Assembly (NCBI GenBank): GCA_012838685.1
Contig: DUOU01000142.1
Location: forward strand, 1-7,653
Direction of reading: 5' to 3'
Origin: Bacteroidota bacterium
GTDB lineage: Bacteria; Bacteroidota; Bacteroidia; Bacteroidales; VadinHA17
DNA: 7,653 nt
Below the pieces are notes generated by a model that saw only the letters and a list, made by a program, of their open reading frames with translations, had not been told where the DNA came from and did no database searches. A program made the position numbers and the translations under genes. This document shows, one piece after another, positions 7,501 to 7,653 of this stretch. Positions within the stretch are counted from its first letter, which is position 1, and every line of letters starts with the position of its first letter.

Positions 7501-7653
7501 GTAGTCGATGTTATCTTTTCCACTTCGGTGACGGTGGAGAGAACCCCCTCCAGTACAGAGGTAACCTCCCTTTCAACCACCCTTACCGGTGCCTCGGGCC
7601 AGCTCCAGGAGATGGTAACCGAAGGCAGATACCTGGTAGGGTTCAGTTGCAGC
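4524..7653 (-). CDS. RND efflux permease, first subunit of a tandem pair (5' end outside the window), with a degenerate proton relay
   Basis: The frame is open to the right edge, giving 1042 residues counted from the Leu at 7652-7650. The edge reads LQLNPTRYLPSVTISWSW, which is typical RND sequence just after TM1, so roughly 30 residues including TM1 are missing. The internal GTG at 7580 is not a credible start because conserved sequence continues upstream. TM2-6 lie at about 308-449, TM7 at 484-503 and TM8-12 at about 878-1031, with two large periplasmic regions between, as in AcrB. TM4 reads GIIINNTIVMTDH: Asn374-Asn375 replace the Asp407-Asp408 pair. TM10 reads GIVVNATLYILGD: Asn945 replaces Lys940. 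Lys977 stands at the Arg971 position, and Thr984 matches Thr978. The frame is intact over more than 3 kb, so the gene looks selected and not decayed. It probably acts as a partner of the next permease, with substrate or structural roles and without canonical proton coupling. That role is an inference. Adaptor and outer-membrane channel genes may lie further upstream. Confidence 0.94.
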   Translation of the reverse strand, partial: LQLNPTRYLPSVTISWSWPEAPVRVVEREVTSVLEGVLSTVTEVEKITSTTRNGGGTITVEFDRNADVRMKRFEIASLIRESRKHLPIGVSYPTITMNMPSNDAGTTILAFRLNGNASPSYIYSLAETVVKPEIAMVDGVYDVGIYGATPREWELLYDQDKMWSLGLEPRMVSGAIRNYLMETELGGALEIDTDGTEKKTYMTLLGNDSDNFKWEEIPIAKVGGRIIHLAEVADVRLKDQRPSSYYRINGLNTINITVSAERNVNNIKVAKEVKRVVDQLKDELPGGYSMMTASDNTVYLKEEITKNIYRAVLSVILLLLFVLAISREFKYLAVITISLVANIFIAFIFYYIFKLEIHLYSLAGITVSFGIIINNTIVMTDHIRYRKNRQVGVSLVAATMTTVGALVVIFFLSEELKVMLTDFAAVVIINLIVSLFIAILFIPALLDKIKLAPTYSAVAIKRKRRVVRFSRWYLERIDFVINHKGWFVAIAILAFGLPVFYLPDTLPKDGTINNTELTKFQAFYNNTLGKRKYIQDIKPIVNKALGGSLRLFNDRIAASRFGYYGGSGGVERTRLNVSIILSEEGLPIEDMNTTCIGLENMLAAYSEIDMFTTTIPNNERATVSITFYPEHDFSIFPFLLKYRVEDYMNGIGSYASTVTGVGQAFSNNTYSNYFMTSSSIMLTGYDYDALYGYAEDLRERLIESGKGRIPEAYILAGTNLYYQNRKVYRNLLDMDKFFLADRGSDVRFAFSEAGRYSRSASFALNAFINGVSAPVNVRSMQSEEYDYWNFNNTPMATRTGQSVKLKDFSNVVSEITDNNIVREDQQYIVSVGYSFVGNAELGRSILERNIDETSALLPLGFAAKSGQHIYSWDQEKANYLLLFLVILVIYVICAILLESFYQPFVVICLIPFSFIGVFLVFHIFKIPADEGVFAALILLCGIVVNATLYILGDYNSIRRKRPSMPERLAYMKAFNSKIIPIYLTILATIVGLVPFLLSGKSERFWFPLAAATISGLIFSLIGLFVYQPLMLKKENPSKRDKK

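Noticed and set aside
7578..7580. GTG at 7580 as the start of the first permease
   Set aside because: In-frame conserved RND sequence (NPTRYLPSVT, SWPEAPVRVVE) continues to the window edge, so this Val is internal and the gene is merely cut by the edge.

Overview
The window reads as chromosomal DNA of a Gram-negative bacterium, most likely a member of the Bacteroidota. Two large inner-membrane RND efflux permeases show it to be Gram-negative. The phylum is an inference from the resemblance of the first permease (sequence around NPTRYLPSVT) and of the histidine kinase to Bacteroidota-type proteins, and from weak Shine-Dalgarno signals. No rRNA, tRNA, CRISPR array, insertion sequence or phage gene was seen.

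Layout, left to right. Positions 1-108 hold the last 35 codons of a plus-strand gene that I do not recognise, closed by a strong intrinsic terminator at 140-169. After a short intergenic gap comes a complete plus-strand sensor histidine kinase (about 278-1453) with a PAS-like domain carrying a four-cysteine cluster, a variant phospho-acceptor helix (HDLLN) and an HATPase domain. Only 5 bases separate its stop from the end of a convergent minus-strand gene. The rest of the window, 1459-7653, is minus-strand coding sequence for two tandem RND permeases. The promoter-proximal one (4524-7653) lacks its first few tens of residues beyond the right edge. The second (1459-4527) is complete. They overlap by four bases (ATGA), so their translation is probably coupled.

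How the genes probably work together: two non-identical, translationally coupled RND permeases recall heteromeric pumps such as MdtBC and MuxBC, in which two permeases share one periplasmic adaptor and one outer-membrane channel. The adaptor and channel genes are not in the window; if the operon is complete they may lie upstream, past the right edge. The most notable observation is that the first permease has Asn-Asn where AcrB has the proton-carrying Asp407-Asp408, and Asn where AcrB has Lys940. The second permease keeps one Asp of the pair (Asp-Asn). This suggests an asymmetric complex in which only one subunit type couples to the proton gradient. Whether the kinase regulates the pump cannot be told from the sequence. 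Apart from the unequal permease pair and the cysteine-cluster kinase, the region looks like ordinary bacterial sequence.
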